From Rhodospirillales bacterium (lineage in GTDB: Bacteria > Pseudomonadota > Alphaproteobacteria > Reyranellales > Reyranellaceae), in the NCBI GenBank assembly GCA_009377525.1, contig WHTW01000028.1, forward strand, positions 1 through 62,161: DNA of 62,161 nucleotides, given 5' to 3'. Below, piece after piece: positions 53,961 to 61,548 of the stretch. Below the pieces are notes generated by a model, which saw only the letters and a list, made by a program, of their open reading frames with translations, did no database searches and was not told the origin of the DNA. The translations under genes were made by a program, and so were the position numbers. Position 1 is the stretch's first letter; the number at the start of each line of letters is the position of its first letter.

Positions 53961-55348
53961 GCCTGTTTTCCGGAGCGCGGACCTCCAGGTCCGCTCATGA
54001 TCTTGATGCGGATCTGGAGGTCCGCGCTCCGAAGACAAAACCCCAATTCCGCGAATGCCCGGGCTGCGGCCTGTTCCAGGTCGTGCCGGCGATGGAACCA
54101 GGACTGCGCAGCAACTGCACGCGCTGCGGCACGCTCTTGCGGGTGACGCGGGTCAATCCGCTGAACCGGCATCTGGCGCTCACCTTCGCCGCCATGGTGC
54201 TGTTCACCGTCGTCTGGCTCGGCATGCTGATGAAGGTGTCGACGGCCGGCATCGTGCGCGAGACCACGCTGGATTCCGGCCCGCTGGAGCTGGTCGCGCG
54301 CGGCCTGTGGCCTCTCGCCATCGCAGTCGCCTTCACGACCGCCTATGCGCCGATGGGCAAGTTCTTCGCCATGCTCTACGTGCTGATCGGGCTGAAGATG
54401 AAATACATGCCGCCCCGGATCCGCGACGTGTTCCTTCTGTCACGGCGGCTCAACACCTGGTGCATGCCGGAAGTGCTGTTGCTGGGCGTGTTCGTGGCCT
54501 ACACCAAGCTAGGCGACCTGGTGACCATCGAGCTCGGTCCCGCCGTCTATGCGCTGGGCCTGCTCACCGTCGTCTGGGTGTGGGCCGAGGTCGCGTTCGA
54601 TCCGCACGCCGTGTGGGAGGAGATCGAGCGGCGCGGCCAGACGCACGCTGCCATGCCTGTCGGTCCGCCGCTTGCCTGGCAACCGGGCGCCATGGGCTGC
54701 GAAGGCTGCGGTCTCGTCTGCGTGCCGGCGGAGACCGACGGCCACTGCCCGCGCTGCGGCTCGCGGGTGCATGAGCGCAAGCCCAACAGCGTGTCTCGCA
54801 CCTGGGCCCTGGTGCTGGCGGCCATCGTCCTCTACATCCCGGCCAACGTCTATCCGGTGCTGACCGTGATGCAGCTCGGCGCCGGCCAGCCCAGCACCAT
54901 CCTGGGCGGCGTCGAGGAACTGCTCGATTCGGGCATGTATCCCCTGGCCGCCCTGGTGTTCTTCGCCAGCATCATGGTGCCGCTCTTCAAGCTCCTGGGG
55001 CTGGGCAGCATGCTGACGGCAACGCAGCTCGGGCGTCCCGGAGCGGGTGCCTCCATCCTGATACGCGAGCGCACGGTGCTCTATCATATCGTCGCCTGGA
55101 TCGGCCGCTGGTCGATGGTCGACATCTTCATGGAATCGCTCCTGGGCGCGCTGGTGCAGTTCGGTCGCGCCGTCACCATCGAGCCGGGCGTCGGCGCGCT
55201 TGCCTTCTGCGCCGTGGTCTTCATCACCATCTTCGCCGCCGAGACGTTCGACCCGCGCCTGATGTGGGATGCCGCCGGCCGCAACCCGCATCGCGCGCCG
55301 GCAATGGCGGGCGGCGGCGCCCTTGCGCCGCAGGCCTCGGCTTCGTAG
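53957..55348 (+). CDS. pqiA: PqiA-family integral membrane protein
   Basis: A 463-residue protein with two homologous halves. Each half starts with a zinc-ribbon-like CxxC pair (CPGCGLFQ with CTRCG; CEGCGLVC with CPRCG), followed by four membrane segments. It is the inner-membrane partner of PqiB. The GTG at 53957 overlaps the pqiC stop. Residues 4-27 or so are encoded by a family A palindrome, and there is no later in-frame start before the first CxxC, so the palindrome must be translated. Confidence 0.87.
   Translation: MSLFSGARTSRSAHDLDADLEVRAPKTKPQFRECPGCGLFQVVPAMEPGLRSNCTRCGTLLRVTRVNPLNRHLALTFAAMVLFTVVWLGMLMKVSTAGIVRETTLDSGPLELVARGLWPLAIAVAFTTAYAPMGKFFAMLYVLIGLKMKYMPPRIRDVFLLSRRLNTWCMPEVLLLGVFVAYTKLGDLVTIELGPAVYALGLLTVVWVWAEVAFDPHAVWEEIERRGQTHAAMPVGPPLAWQPGAMGCEGCGLVCVPAETDGHCPRCGSRVHERKPNSVSRTWALVLAAIVLYIPANVYPVLTVMQLGAGQPSTILGGVEELLDSGMYPLAALVFFASIMVPLFKLLGLGSMLTATQLGRPGAGASILIRERTVLYHIVAWIGRWSMVDIFMESLLGALVQFGRAVTIEPGVGALAFCAVVFITIFAAETFDPRLMWDAAGRNPHRAPAMAGGGALAPQASAS
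53966..54040. repeat. Long palindrome, family A variant (copy A4), inside pqiA
   Basis: Imperfect arms containing CGGAGCGCGGACCTCCAG and CTGGAGGTCCGCGCTCCG around TCATGATCTTGAT. It shares the TTTTCCGGA outer end and the TCATGA core with the other family A copies. It lies within the first 30 codons of pqiA and leaves the frame open. Confidence 0.8.
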
Positions 55349-55479
55349 TTTCGGAAATCGGCCGGCAAGGCGGCCACCCGTCCGCGGAGAGGGCTCAGCC
55401 CACCTTCTGATTTCGTCTGTGGTCATTCGACCTTTCCTGCCCGCCGGCGGACACCGGGCCCTTGAGGAAAGGGAGAATC

Positions 55480-56653
55480 ATGTCCGGTGCTGAAAGCACA
55501 CGCGAGCTGCCCGCTCGCCCCTCCAAGGAACATCTGCGCAAACAGGCCAAGCGGCTGGCCCGCGACAAGTCGCTGGGACTTGCCGAGGCGCAGCGCAAGG
55601 TTGCCGCCGACTATGGCGCCAACAGCTGGGCCGAGCTGATGCGGCGCGTCGATGCTGCGCGCGGCGGCGAGGACGCGTCCCTTCCGCCGCTTGCTGCGGC
55701 CGCGCGGGCAGGCGACCTGGCGGCTGTCCGGCGCCTTATTGTCGAAGGCCAGCCGATTGACGACGGCGGGCCGAAGACCGGCACACCGCTGTGGCAGGCG
55801 TGCGCCTCCGACGCGAGCTGCTCGGCCGGCCGGTGATCCGCGACCGCTCGTTCCGCGCCGCCGTGACGGCGCTGCAGCGCGGCGATGTCACGGCACTGGC
55901 GCGCCTGCTCGACGACGAGCCGCGCCTGCTCAGCGAGCGGATCCTGGAGCCCGACTGCCATCGCGAGGCCGGCCGATCGCAGTACTTCCGCGATCCCAGC
56001 TGTTCTGGTTCATCGCCAACAATCCGACGCTGATGAGGCGCATGCCGGACAACATCGTCGAGGTCGCCGAGACGATGATCGCCCGCGGCGTCGACAAGGC
56101 CGATCTCGACTATGCCCTCGAGCTGGTGATGACCAGTTTGCCGGCGCGCGAGCAGGGCCTGCAGATCCCGCTGCTGAAGTGCCTGATGAAAGCGGGAGCG
56201 ACGCCGACACCCGGTGCCATCGACGTGACGCTGGCGCATCGTGAGCTGGCACCGATCCAGGCGTTATTGCGGGGCGGCCATCCCATGACGGCGCCGATTG
56301 CCGCCGCCCTTGGCCAGACCAATCGGCTGGGGGAATTGCTGCGCGAGGCGTCGGCCGCGGACATCCAGAACGCGTTCGGCATGGCGGTCATCAATGGCCG
56401 GACTGAAGCCGCGCGCCTGGCGCTCGAGGCCGGTGCCGACGTCAATGCCTTCCTGCCGGTCCATGGCCACAGTACCGCGCTGCACCAGGCGGCGATCGAC
56501 GACAATCTCGAGCTGTTGGAACTTCTGGTCGCGCGCGGTGCCCGCACCGATATTGCAGACAAGCTGTGGAGCAGCACGCCGCTCGGCTGGGCGAGCCACC
56601 AAGGCAAGGTTCGCGCTCGGGCCTATCTTGAGGGGCTGCGACAGCAATCCTGA
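55480..56653 (+). pseudogene. Ankyrin-repeat protein gene broken by two frameshifts
   Basis: The first part (SKEHLRKQAKRLARDKSLGL and WAELMRRVDAARGG, then an ankyrin-like LAAAARAGDLAAVRRLIVEG) continues in a second frame (RDRSFRAAVTALQRGDVTAL, LLDDEPRLLSERILEPDCH) after about 55820. It then moves to a third frame after about 55995 (QLFWFIANNPTLMRRMPDN to the end, with ankyrin repeats such as TALHQAAIDDNLELLELLVARGA). All three pieces belong to one family of about 390 residues. It is either a decayed gene or has local sequence errors. Confidence 0.8.
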
Positions 56654-56740
56654 CGTGTAGCAGCCCTGCAATGTTGCAGGCTGCTCGCGGAACGCTTTTT
56701 GCTCCACCGTCCCTACTGAACCAGAAGGGAGTATCGGGCG

Positions 56741-57622
56741 ATGGCCAAGGAGATCCTGTGTGGTTTCGGCATCGACGTTGATGCCGTTGCCGGCTGGCTG
56801 GGAAGCTACGGCGGTGAGGATTCGCCGGACGACATTTCGCGCGGTCTGTTCGCCGGCGAAGTCGGCAGTCCCCGCCTGCTGAAGCTGTTCGAGCGGCTGG
56901 GCATCAAGACCACCTGGTTCATCCCGGGTCATTCCATAGAAACCTTTCCCAAGGAGATGAAGGCCGTGGCCGACGCCGGCCACGAGATCGGCATCCATGG
57001 CTACAGCCACGAGAACCCGATCGCGATGACGCGCGAGCAGGAGACGGAGATTCTCGACAAGTGCATCGATCTTGTAACCAAACTGTCAGGCGAGCGGCCA
57101 ACCGGTTACGTGGCGCCATGGTGGGAGTTCTCGCCGGTCACCAACGAGCTGCTGCTGGAGCGCGGCATCAAGTACGACCATTCGCTGATGCACAACGACC
57201 ATCAGCCCTACTATGTGCGGGTGGGCGACAGCTGGACCAAGATCGACTACGCCAGGAAACCGCGGGACTGGATGGTGCCCCTGAGGCGCGGCCAGGAGAC
57301 CGACCTGATCGAGATCCCGGCGAGCTGGTATCTCGACGACCTGCCGCCGATGATGTTCATCAAGAAGGCGCCCAACAGCCACGGCTTCGTCAATCCGCGC
57401 GACATCGAGGAGATGTGGCGCGACCAGTTCGACTGGGTCTATCGCGAGTACGACTACGCGGTGTTCCCCATGACCATCCATCCCGATGTGTCGGGCCGGC
57501 CGCACGTGCTGATGATGCTGGAACGGCTCTACCACCACATGATCGGCCATCCCGGCGTGCGGTTCGTGACCATGAACGAGATGGCCGACGACTTTGCGCG
57601 GCGGTCGCCGAGGAAAAAGTGA
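56741..57622 (+). CDS. Polysaccharide deacetylase (PgdA/HpPgdA-like)
   Basis: A 293-residue NodB-fold hydrolase with the catalytic Asp region [11 protein letters not shown], the metal histidines in [13 protein letters not shown], and [12 protein letters not shown]. It resembles bacterial proteins related to Helicobacter PgdA and cyclic-amide hydrolases of the same fold, so the substrate could be a polysaccharide or a small cyclic amide. No signal peptide is seen, which favours an intracellular role. Confidence 0.83.
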   Translation: MAKEILCGFGIDVDAVAGWLGSYGGEDSPDDISRGLFAGEVGSPRLLKLFERLGIKTTWFIPGHSIETFPKEMKAVADAGHEIGIHGYSHENPIAMTREQETEILDKCIDLVTKLSGERPTGYVAPWWEFSPVTNELLLERGIKYDHSLMHNDHQPYYVRVGDSWTKIDYARKPRDWMVPLRRGQETDLIEIPASWYLDDLPPMMFIKKAPNSHGFVNPRDIEEMWRDQFDWVYREYDYAVFPMTIHPDVSGRPHVLMMLERLYHHMIGHPGVRFVTMNEMADDFARRSPRKK

Positions 57623-57634
57623 GATGCGCCCCCA

Positions 57635-57746
57635 CCGTCATCCCGACCGGAGCGCGAAGCGCGGAGCGGAGGGACCTCCTCATGCAATGCCTGCACAAGA
57701 AAAGGTCCCTCGACTGCGCACTGCGGCGCTCCGCTCGGGATGACGG
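57635..57746. repeat. Inverted repeat, family E (CCGTCATCCCGA type)
   Basis: The outer arms CCGTCATCCCGA and TCGGGATGACGG enclose GGAGCGC/GCGCTCC and GAGGGACCT/AGGTCCCTC arms. Repeats of this type are common in Rhizobiales genomes. It follows the deacetylase gene and precedes the small Cys-motif gene. Confidence 0.8.
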
Positions 57747-57754
57747 GGGATTAG

Positions 57755-58090
57755 ATGTGCTCCCTCTGCGGCATCCTCGGCGGCAGCGGTCACTGGACCG
57801 ATGCCGCCGCGCGCCCCGGCGTCTTCACGCGCAACGTCGATCCCCTGCAGCGGCGCCGCGAGCGGGCGCATCGCATCGCCTGCGCCAGCCGCGTGCTGGC
57901 TTACTACGGCCTGACGCTCAGCGACTGGCAGGCGAGTTCGTTCGTCCTGTCGACGGCGACCGGCAAGACCGAGCTGGTCGAGGATCTCGGCCATCTGTGG
58001 GCCGCCGCCGAGAAGCTTTTGGGCCGACCGTGCGATCCGCTCGACCCCGATCTCATCATCCGGCTGGAGGGGGGAAGTCTTCATGGCTGA
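57755..58090 (+). CDS. Small CxxC-motif protein next to a COG0523 GTPase
   Basis: A 111-residue protein with an N-terminal MCSLCGILGGSGHWTD (CxxC plus His), then a helical region (RIACASRVLAYYGLTLSDWQ) and FVLSTATGKTELVEDLGHLW. I do not recognise a named family. The CxxC/His head suggests metal binding. Its position just before a COG0523 metallochaperone gene, separated only by a palindrome, suggests that it is a partner or client of that GTPase. Confidence 0.65.
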   Translation: MCSLCGILGGSGHWTDAAARPGVFTRNVDPLQRRRERAHRIACASRVLAYYGLTLSDWQASSFVLSTATGKTELVEDLGHLWAAAEKLLGRPCDPLDPDLIIRLEGGSLHG

Positions 58091-58103
58091 CCTTCCGCGT
58101 CGA

Positions 58104-58232
58104 CCTCACCTTGAGGAGCCACGCGCAGCTACGCGCATTCACATGCGCGATTGGCGTCTCGAAGGGTGGGCAACAGCAAGGCAGGTTGCCCACCCTTCGA
58201 GACGCGGCCTGCGGCCGCTCCTCAGGGTGAGG
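58104..58232. repeat. Composite inverted repeat, family D (copy D2)
   Basis: The outer arms CCTCACCTTGAGGAG and CTCCTCAGGGTGAGG enclose a strong inner hairpin at 58156-58204 (GTCTCGAAGGGTGGGCAAC and complement). It has the same layout as D1 at 35607. It separates the CxxC gene from the GTPase gene. Confidence 0.85.
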
Positions 58233-58251
58233 CGATTTGTCGAGGCGCTCG

Positions 58252-59292
58252 ATGGCTGAACCCATCTTCACGCCGGTCAACCTGATCACGGGCTTCCTGG
58301 GTTCGGGCAAGACCACGCTGCTGCAGCGCCTGCTCGCCGATCCCGCACTGGCCGACACCGCGGTGCTGATCAACGAGTTCGGCGAGGTCGGGCTCGACCA
58401 TCACCTGCTGGAGCGCATCGACGACACCATGGTGCTGCTGCAGTCGGGCTGCCTGTGCTGCACCATCCGCGGCGAGCTGTCGTCGGCGATGCGCGATCTC
58501 CATTCCAAGCGCGAGCGCGGGACTGTGCCGCGCTTCCGCCGGCTGGTGGTCGAGAGCACGGGGCTCGCCGATCCGTTCCCTATCCTGTCGACGGTGCGGG
58601 CCGATCCCGTGCTGCGCCACCACTTTCGCCTGGGCAACGTCATCACCACGGTGGATGCGGTGAACGGACTGGATCAACTCGCACGCCAGGTCGAATGCAC
58701 CAAGCAGATCGCCGTCGCCGATCGCCTCGTCCTGACCAAGACCGACCTCGCCGAGCCGGCTGGGGCCGACGCTCTTGTCGAGCGGCTCAGCCGCATCAAT
58801 CCGTCGGCACCGCTGTGGCGCGCTGCCGAGGCGCCGCTCGATGCCCCGGCCCTCCTGTCGCACGACCTGTTCGCGACGGCCGGCCGCAGTGGAGCAGCGC
58901 GCCGCTGGTTCGCCGCGGAACTTGCGACCAGCAGCGCCGCGGAGGCCACCGCCCCCAACCGGCATGACGAGACCGTCCACGCCTTCGCGCTGTCGTTCGA
59001 CGGCCAACTCGATTGGACTCTGTTCGGCCTGTGGCTGACCATGCTGCTCCATCGCCACGGCGATCAGGTGCTGCGCGTGAAAGGCATCCTGAATGTCGCC
59101 GACGCCGATGCACCGGTCGCCATCCATGGCGTGCAGCGCCTCGTCCATCCGCCCATTCACATGGCCGAATGGCCGGATAGTGACCGCCGCTCGCGGCTGG
59201 TCTTTATCGTCGACGGCCTGGACCGCGTCCTGATCGAACGCTCGCTTGGCGCCTTTCTGGGGTCCGTGCCGCTTTCCTTGTCGGCGGTGTAG
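58252..59292 (+). CDS. COG0523 (CobW-type) metallochaperone GTPase, second copy
   Basis: A 346-residue G3E GTPase with P-loop GFLGSGKTTLLQRLL, the CxCC motif GCLCC, VVESTGLADPFP, LVLTKTDLAEP and a C-terminal CobW domain (GILNVADADAPVAIHGVQRL). It lacks the long His-rich linker of the copy at 39436. This points to a different metal or target. The ATG at 58252 starts just after the D2 palindrome. Confidence 0.92.
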   Translation: MAEPIFTPVNLITGFLGSGKTTLLQRLLADPALADTAVLINEFGEVGLDHHLLERIDDTMVLLQSGCLCCTIRGELSSAMRDLHSKRERGTVPRFRRLVVESTGLADPFPILSTVRADPVLRHHFRLGNVITTVDAVNGLDQLARQVECTKQIAVADRLVLTKTDLAEPAGADALVERLSRINPSAPLWRAAEAPLDAPALLSHDLFATAGRSGAARRWFAAELATSSAAEATAPNRHDETVHAFALSFDGQLDWTLFGLWLTMLLHRHGDQVLRVKGILNVADADAPVAIHGVQRLVHPPIHMAEWPDSDRRSRLVFIVDGLDRVLIERSLGAFLGSVPLSLSAV

Positions 59293-59297
59293 CGGGC

Positions 59298-60353
59298 CTA
59301 TTCAGCCGCTGTCGCCAACGAAGGCGCGCCTGCCTGGGCCTCGTCGGCCAGCATGCGCTCGACCAGCCAGCGAAAGCGGCTGAGCGCCTGGTCGGCGCGG
59401 ATGGCCGTCATCCGGAAGTCCGGCCGTTTGGCAAGATTTTCGGCCTGCGCCGTCACCATGGCGCGATCCTCCTTGAAGGCTTCGACCACGCTCTGATGGA
59501 TCGACGCCGTGACGTCGGGGCGGTCGAGCGCGAAGTCGTGCGGATGGGCAAAGAAGTAGTGGGTGGCCGTTTCTGTCTCCGGCGTCAGCGCCTGACAGCC
59601 ATGGAACGAGGCGGCGTTCTCGCGGCTGCCCTGCTGGGCACCGGCGCCGGCGGGCGCCATGCCCGAATCCATCAGGAAGATGCCGGGGATCAGGAAGTCG
59701 TAGATGTTCCAGCGGTCGACCAGGCCTTCGTAGGGCCGCACCTTCTGGATGAAAGGCGGCGGCGCCGTGTCGAGCGCCCAGCGCGTTACCCTGACGCCGC
59801 GCTCCATCGTCTCGATGGTGGCCGGATTGCGCGCGTAGTCCTCCGAGCCGCCAAGCGTCGTGGGATGGACGTAAGGCAGGTGCGCGAGATCGAGCAGGTT
59901 GTCGCAGATCAGCAGGTAGTTCGTGTCGTAGTGCGTGTAACCGTCGAGGCTGCGCCAGCCCGGGTCGTCGAGCCAATGCGTGTCGGGGATGAGGGCGGGG
60001 TCGGCCTTGGCCGCATCGCCCATCCAGATCCACATCCAGCGATGGCGCTCGACCACCGGGAAGGTGCGCACGCAGGCATTGGCCGGGACGGTGTCCTGGG
60101 ACGGCACTTCGATGCACTTGCCGGCGCGGTCGAACAGCAGGCCGTGATAGAGGCAGCGCACCGTATCGCCTTCGCGCCGGCCGCGCGACAGCGGCGCGCC
60201 GCGATGGCAGCACATGTCCTCGAAGGCCACGACCTTGCCCGCCTGGTCGCGCCACAGCGCCAGCGGCAGGCCGAGGATCGTGCGCGCCAGGAAGCCGTCC
60301 CGCGGCACCTCCTTGCTCCATCCAGCGACGTACCAGGTGTTCTTGATGAACAT
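59298..60353 (-). CDS. Rieske non-heme iron oxygenase (VanA-like alpha subunit)
   Basis: A 351-residue oxygenase. The Rieske cluster motif is CCHRGAPL and CLYHGLLFD (C-x-H...C-x2-H), and the mononuclear iron site is in DNLLDLAHLPYVH. It resembles vanillate O-demethylase and related aromatic demethylases. A reductase partner is not visible in the window. The MarR regulator 577 bp upstream may control it, but the spacing is long. Confidence 0.88.
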   Translation of the reverse strand: MFIKNTWYVAGWSKEVPRDGFLARTILGLPLALWRDQAGKVVAFEDMCCHRGAPLSRGRREGDTVRCLYHGLLFDRAGKCIEVPSQDTVPANACVRTFPVVERHRWMWIWMGDAAKADPALIPDTHWLDDPGWRSLDGYTHYDTNYLLICDNLLDLAHLPYVHPTTLGGSEDYARNPATIETMERGVRVTRWALDTAPPPFIQKVRPYEGLVDRWNIYDFLIPGIFLMDSGMAPAGAGAQQGSRENAASFHGCQALTPETETATHYFFAHPHDFALDRPDVTASIHQSVVEAFKEDRAMVTAQAENLAKRPDFRMTAIRADQALSRFRWLVERMLADEAQAGAPSLATAAE

Positions 60354-60458
60354 GGTTTCCTCCCGATCAGGTACGGGGCAAGCCTGCGACTCGTTTGTTG
60401 ACTTGTCAACTTTCTGTGCCCTTGGTGGCTCCTCACAGGGTCGAGCACGCGACCAACG

Positions 60459-60671
60459 ACGGCACTGCCAGCACATGGGTTGGCGCACACAGGCCATGGT
60501 ATGACGGAAGCGGCGGCGCCCTGGGGGTGGCCCTTGCTGGAGCGCCAAAAGTCGCGCAATGGCGAAACGCGCTAGGCGATATGCACTTTAGTTATTGACA
60601 AGCACGGCGATTTTGGCTAGAGTTCGGTGTCTGTCGCTCTATGCATCGTCCATCCGATCCACAACAGCCGG
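60459..60671 (+). ncRNA. Candidate non-coding transcript or regulatory repeat, copy 2
   Basis: Homologous to 47152-47388, including the promoter and the first 40 or so bases after it (GTCGCTCTATGCATCGT, then ATCCGATCCAC). Here both flanking genes are on the minus strand. The plus-strand promoter therefore has no protein gene to serve, which favours a stand-alone RNA or an antisense transcript toward marR. Confidence 0.4.
60595..60623 (+). promoter_or_regulatory. Sigma-70-type promoter within repeat copy 2
   Basis: TTGACA at 60595-60600 and TAGAGT at 60618-60623, 17 bp apart, are aligned with the promoter at 47302-47330. Confidence 0.6.
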
Positions 60672-60782
60672 CCGGCGGGCCCGTTCGGCAAGGCCGCGAT
60701 GCGCGAGGTCGATGGCGAGAATGCCGAACGAAACCTCTCGAACGAAAATGGCCAGCGAAACTATCGGAATTCCCCGAACGTC

Positions 60783-60809
60783 AAAAAAGGCCCAAATATC
60801 GCGGCCTTT
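60783..60809 (-). terminator. Probable terminator of marR
   Basis: On the minus strand, AAAGGCC and GGCCTTT form a stem with a 10-base loop, followed by more Ts. It lies about 120 bp past the marR stop. Confidence 0.5.
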
Positions 60810-60929
60810 GCGGGTCAATTTCGGACAGGGGCGCAGCTATCCGAATTCATCCGAATTCCCGGCCCACCGCCCAACGGTTCGCAGACCAACCCATCATGAC
60901 CTTTCTGACGAGGTACGGACTTGGGGGAC

Positions 60930-61433
60930 CTACCGTTCCGGCGGAATGTCGATGGGCGCGTTCATGGCCGGGATGCGCCGGTGCAGGCGGTTCAGGAGAT
61001 TGATGAGGGCTTCTTGCTCGGCGACGGACAGATCGCCCAGCAGACGCCGCTCGCGCTCGAGCGAGATCTCGAGAATGCGACCATGCAGGCGCCAGCCCTT
61101 GTCGCTGAGCGCATAGACCAGGCTGCGGCCGTCGGAGTGATGAGAGCGGGCGCGGACCAGCCCCTTGTCCTGCAGCGTGACCAGGGTCCGGCTGACGGCC
61201 GCCTTGTCGAAGCCGATCACCTTGCACACGCGTCCGGCGGCGATCCACGGCTCGACCGCGAGCATGGCCATGATGCGCCATTCGGTGGTGCCGATGCCGA
61301 AGTGCCGGCGGAAGATCGCCGACGCGCCGCTGGTGAGCTTGTTGGCGAGGAACACCAGCAAGGCAGGCACGTAGCGCTCGAGATCGAGCACCGCGCGCGG
61401 CTGACCGCGCTTGGATGATTTGGTCTTCCCCAT
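60930..61433 (-). CDS. MarR-family transcriptional regulator
   Basis: A 167-residue winged-helix protein (GIGTTEWRIMAMLAVEPWIA, FDKAAVSRTLVTLQDKGLV, DGRSLVYALSDKG). MarR proteins respond to aromatic ligands or stress. The nearest same-strand target is the Rieske oxygenase gene, so a catabolic regulator is plausible. Confidence 0.9.
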   Translation of the reverse strand: MGKTKSSKRGQPRAVLDLERYVPALLVFLANKLTSGASAIFRRHFGIGTTEWRIMAMLAVEPWIAAGRVCKVIGFDKAAVSRTLVTLQDKGLVRARSHHSDGRSLVYALSDKGWRLHGRILEISLERERRLLGDLSVAEQEALINLLNRLHRRIPAMNAPIDIPPER

Positions 61434-61456
61434 CGTCCGGCCGGACCCTAGAGCGG

Positions 61457-61548
61457 AATCCGATCAGATGGAACCGCGTGCGGTTCCATCTGATCGGATT
61501 CGCGCGCACCGGCGATGTTTGTTTCACAGGGCACAATCCATCCAGCTG
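61457..61548. repeat. Double-hairpin element, family B (copy B5, interrupted)
   Basis: Hairpin 1 is a perfect 44-bp repeat at 61457-61500 (arms containing CCGATCAGATGGAACCGC, as in B3). The left arm of hairpin 2 (GCACAATCCATCCAGCTGA) starts at 61531, but the expected right arm is missing. The sequence changes near 61549 where the mobile element begins. Confidence 0.8.

Larger units (their letters stand above)
60354..60929. other. 576-bp region between the oxygenase and marR
   Basis: No supported protein gene. It holds repeat copy 2 with its promoter and the marR terminator. A GTG-initiated frame at 60627-60899 is open, but it begins almost at the -10 box and is not conserved in repeat copy 1. 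Confidence 0.55.

Noticed and set aside
60627..60899. A GTG-initiated 90-codon frame after repeat copy 2
   Set aside because: The GTG lies four bases from the -10 box, upstream of the expected transcript start. The equivalent codon in copy 1 is ACG, and the frames diverge soon after.
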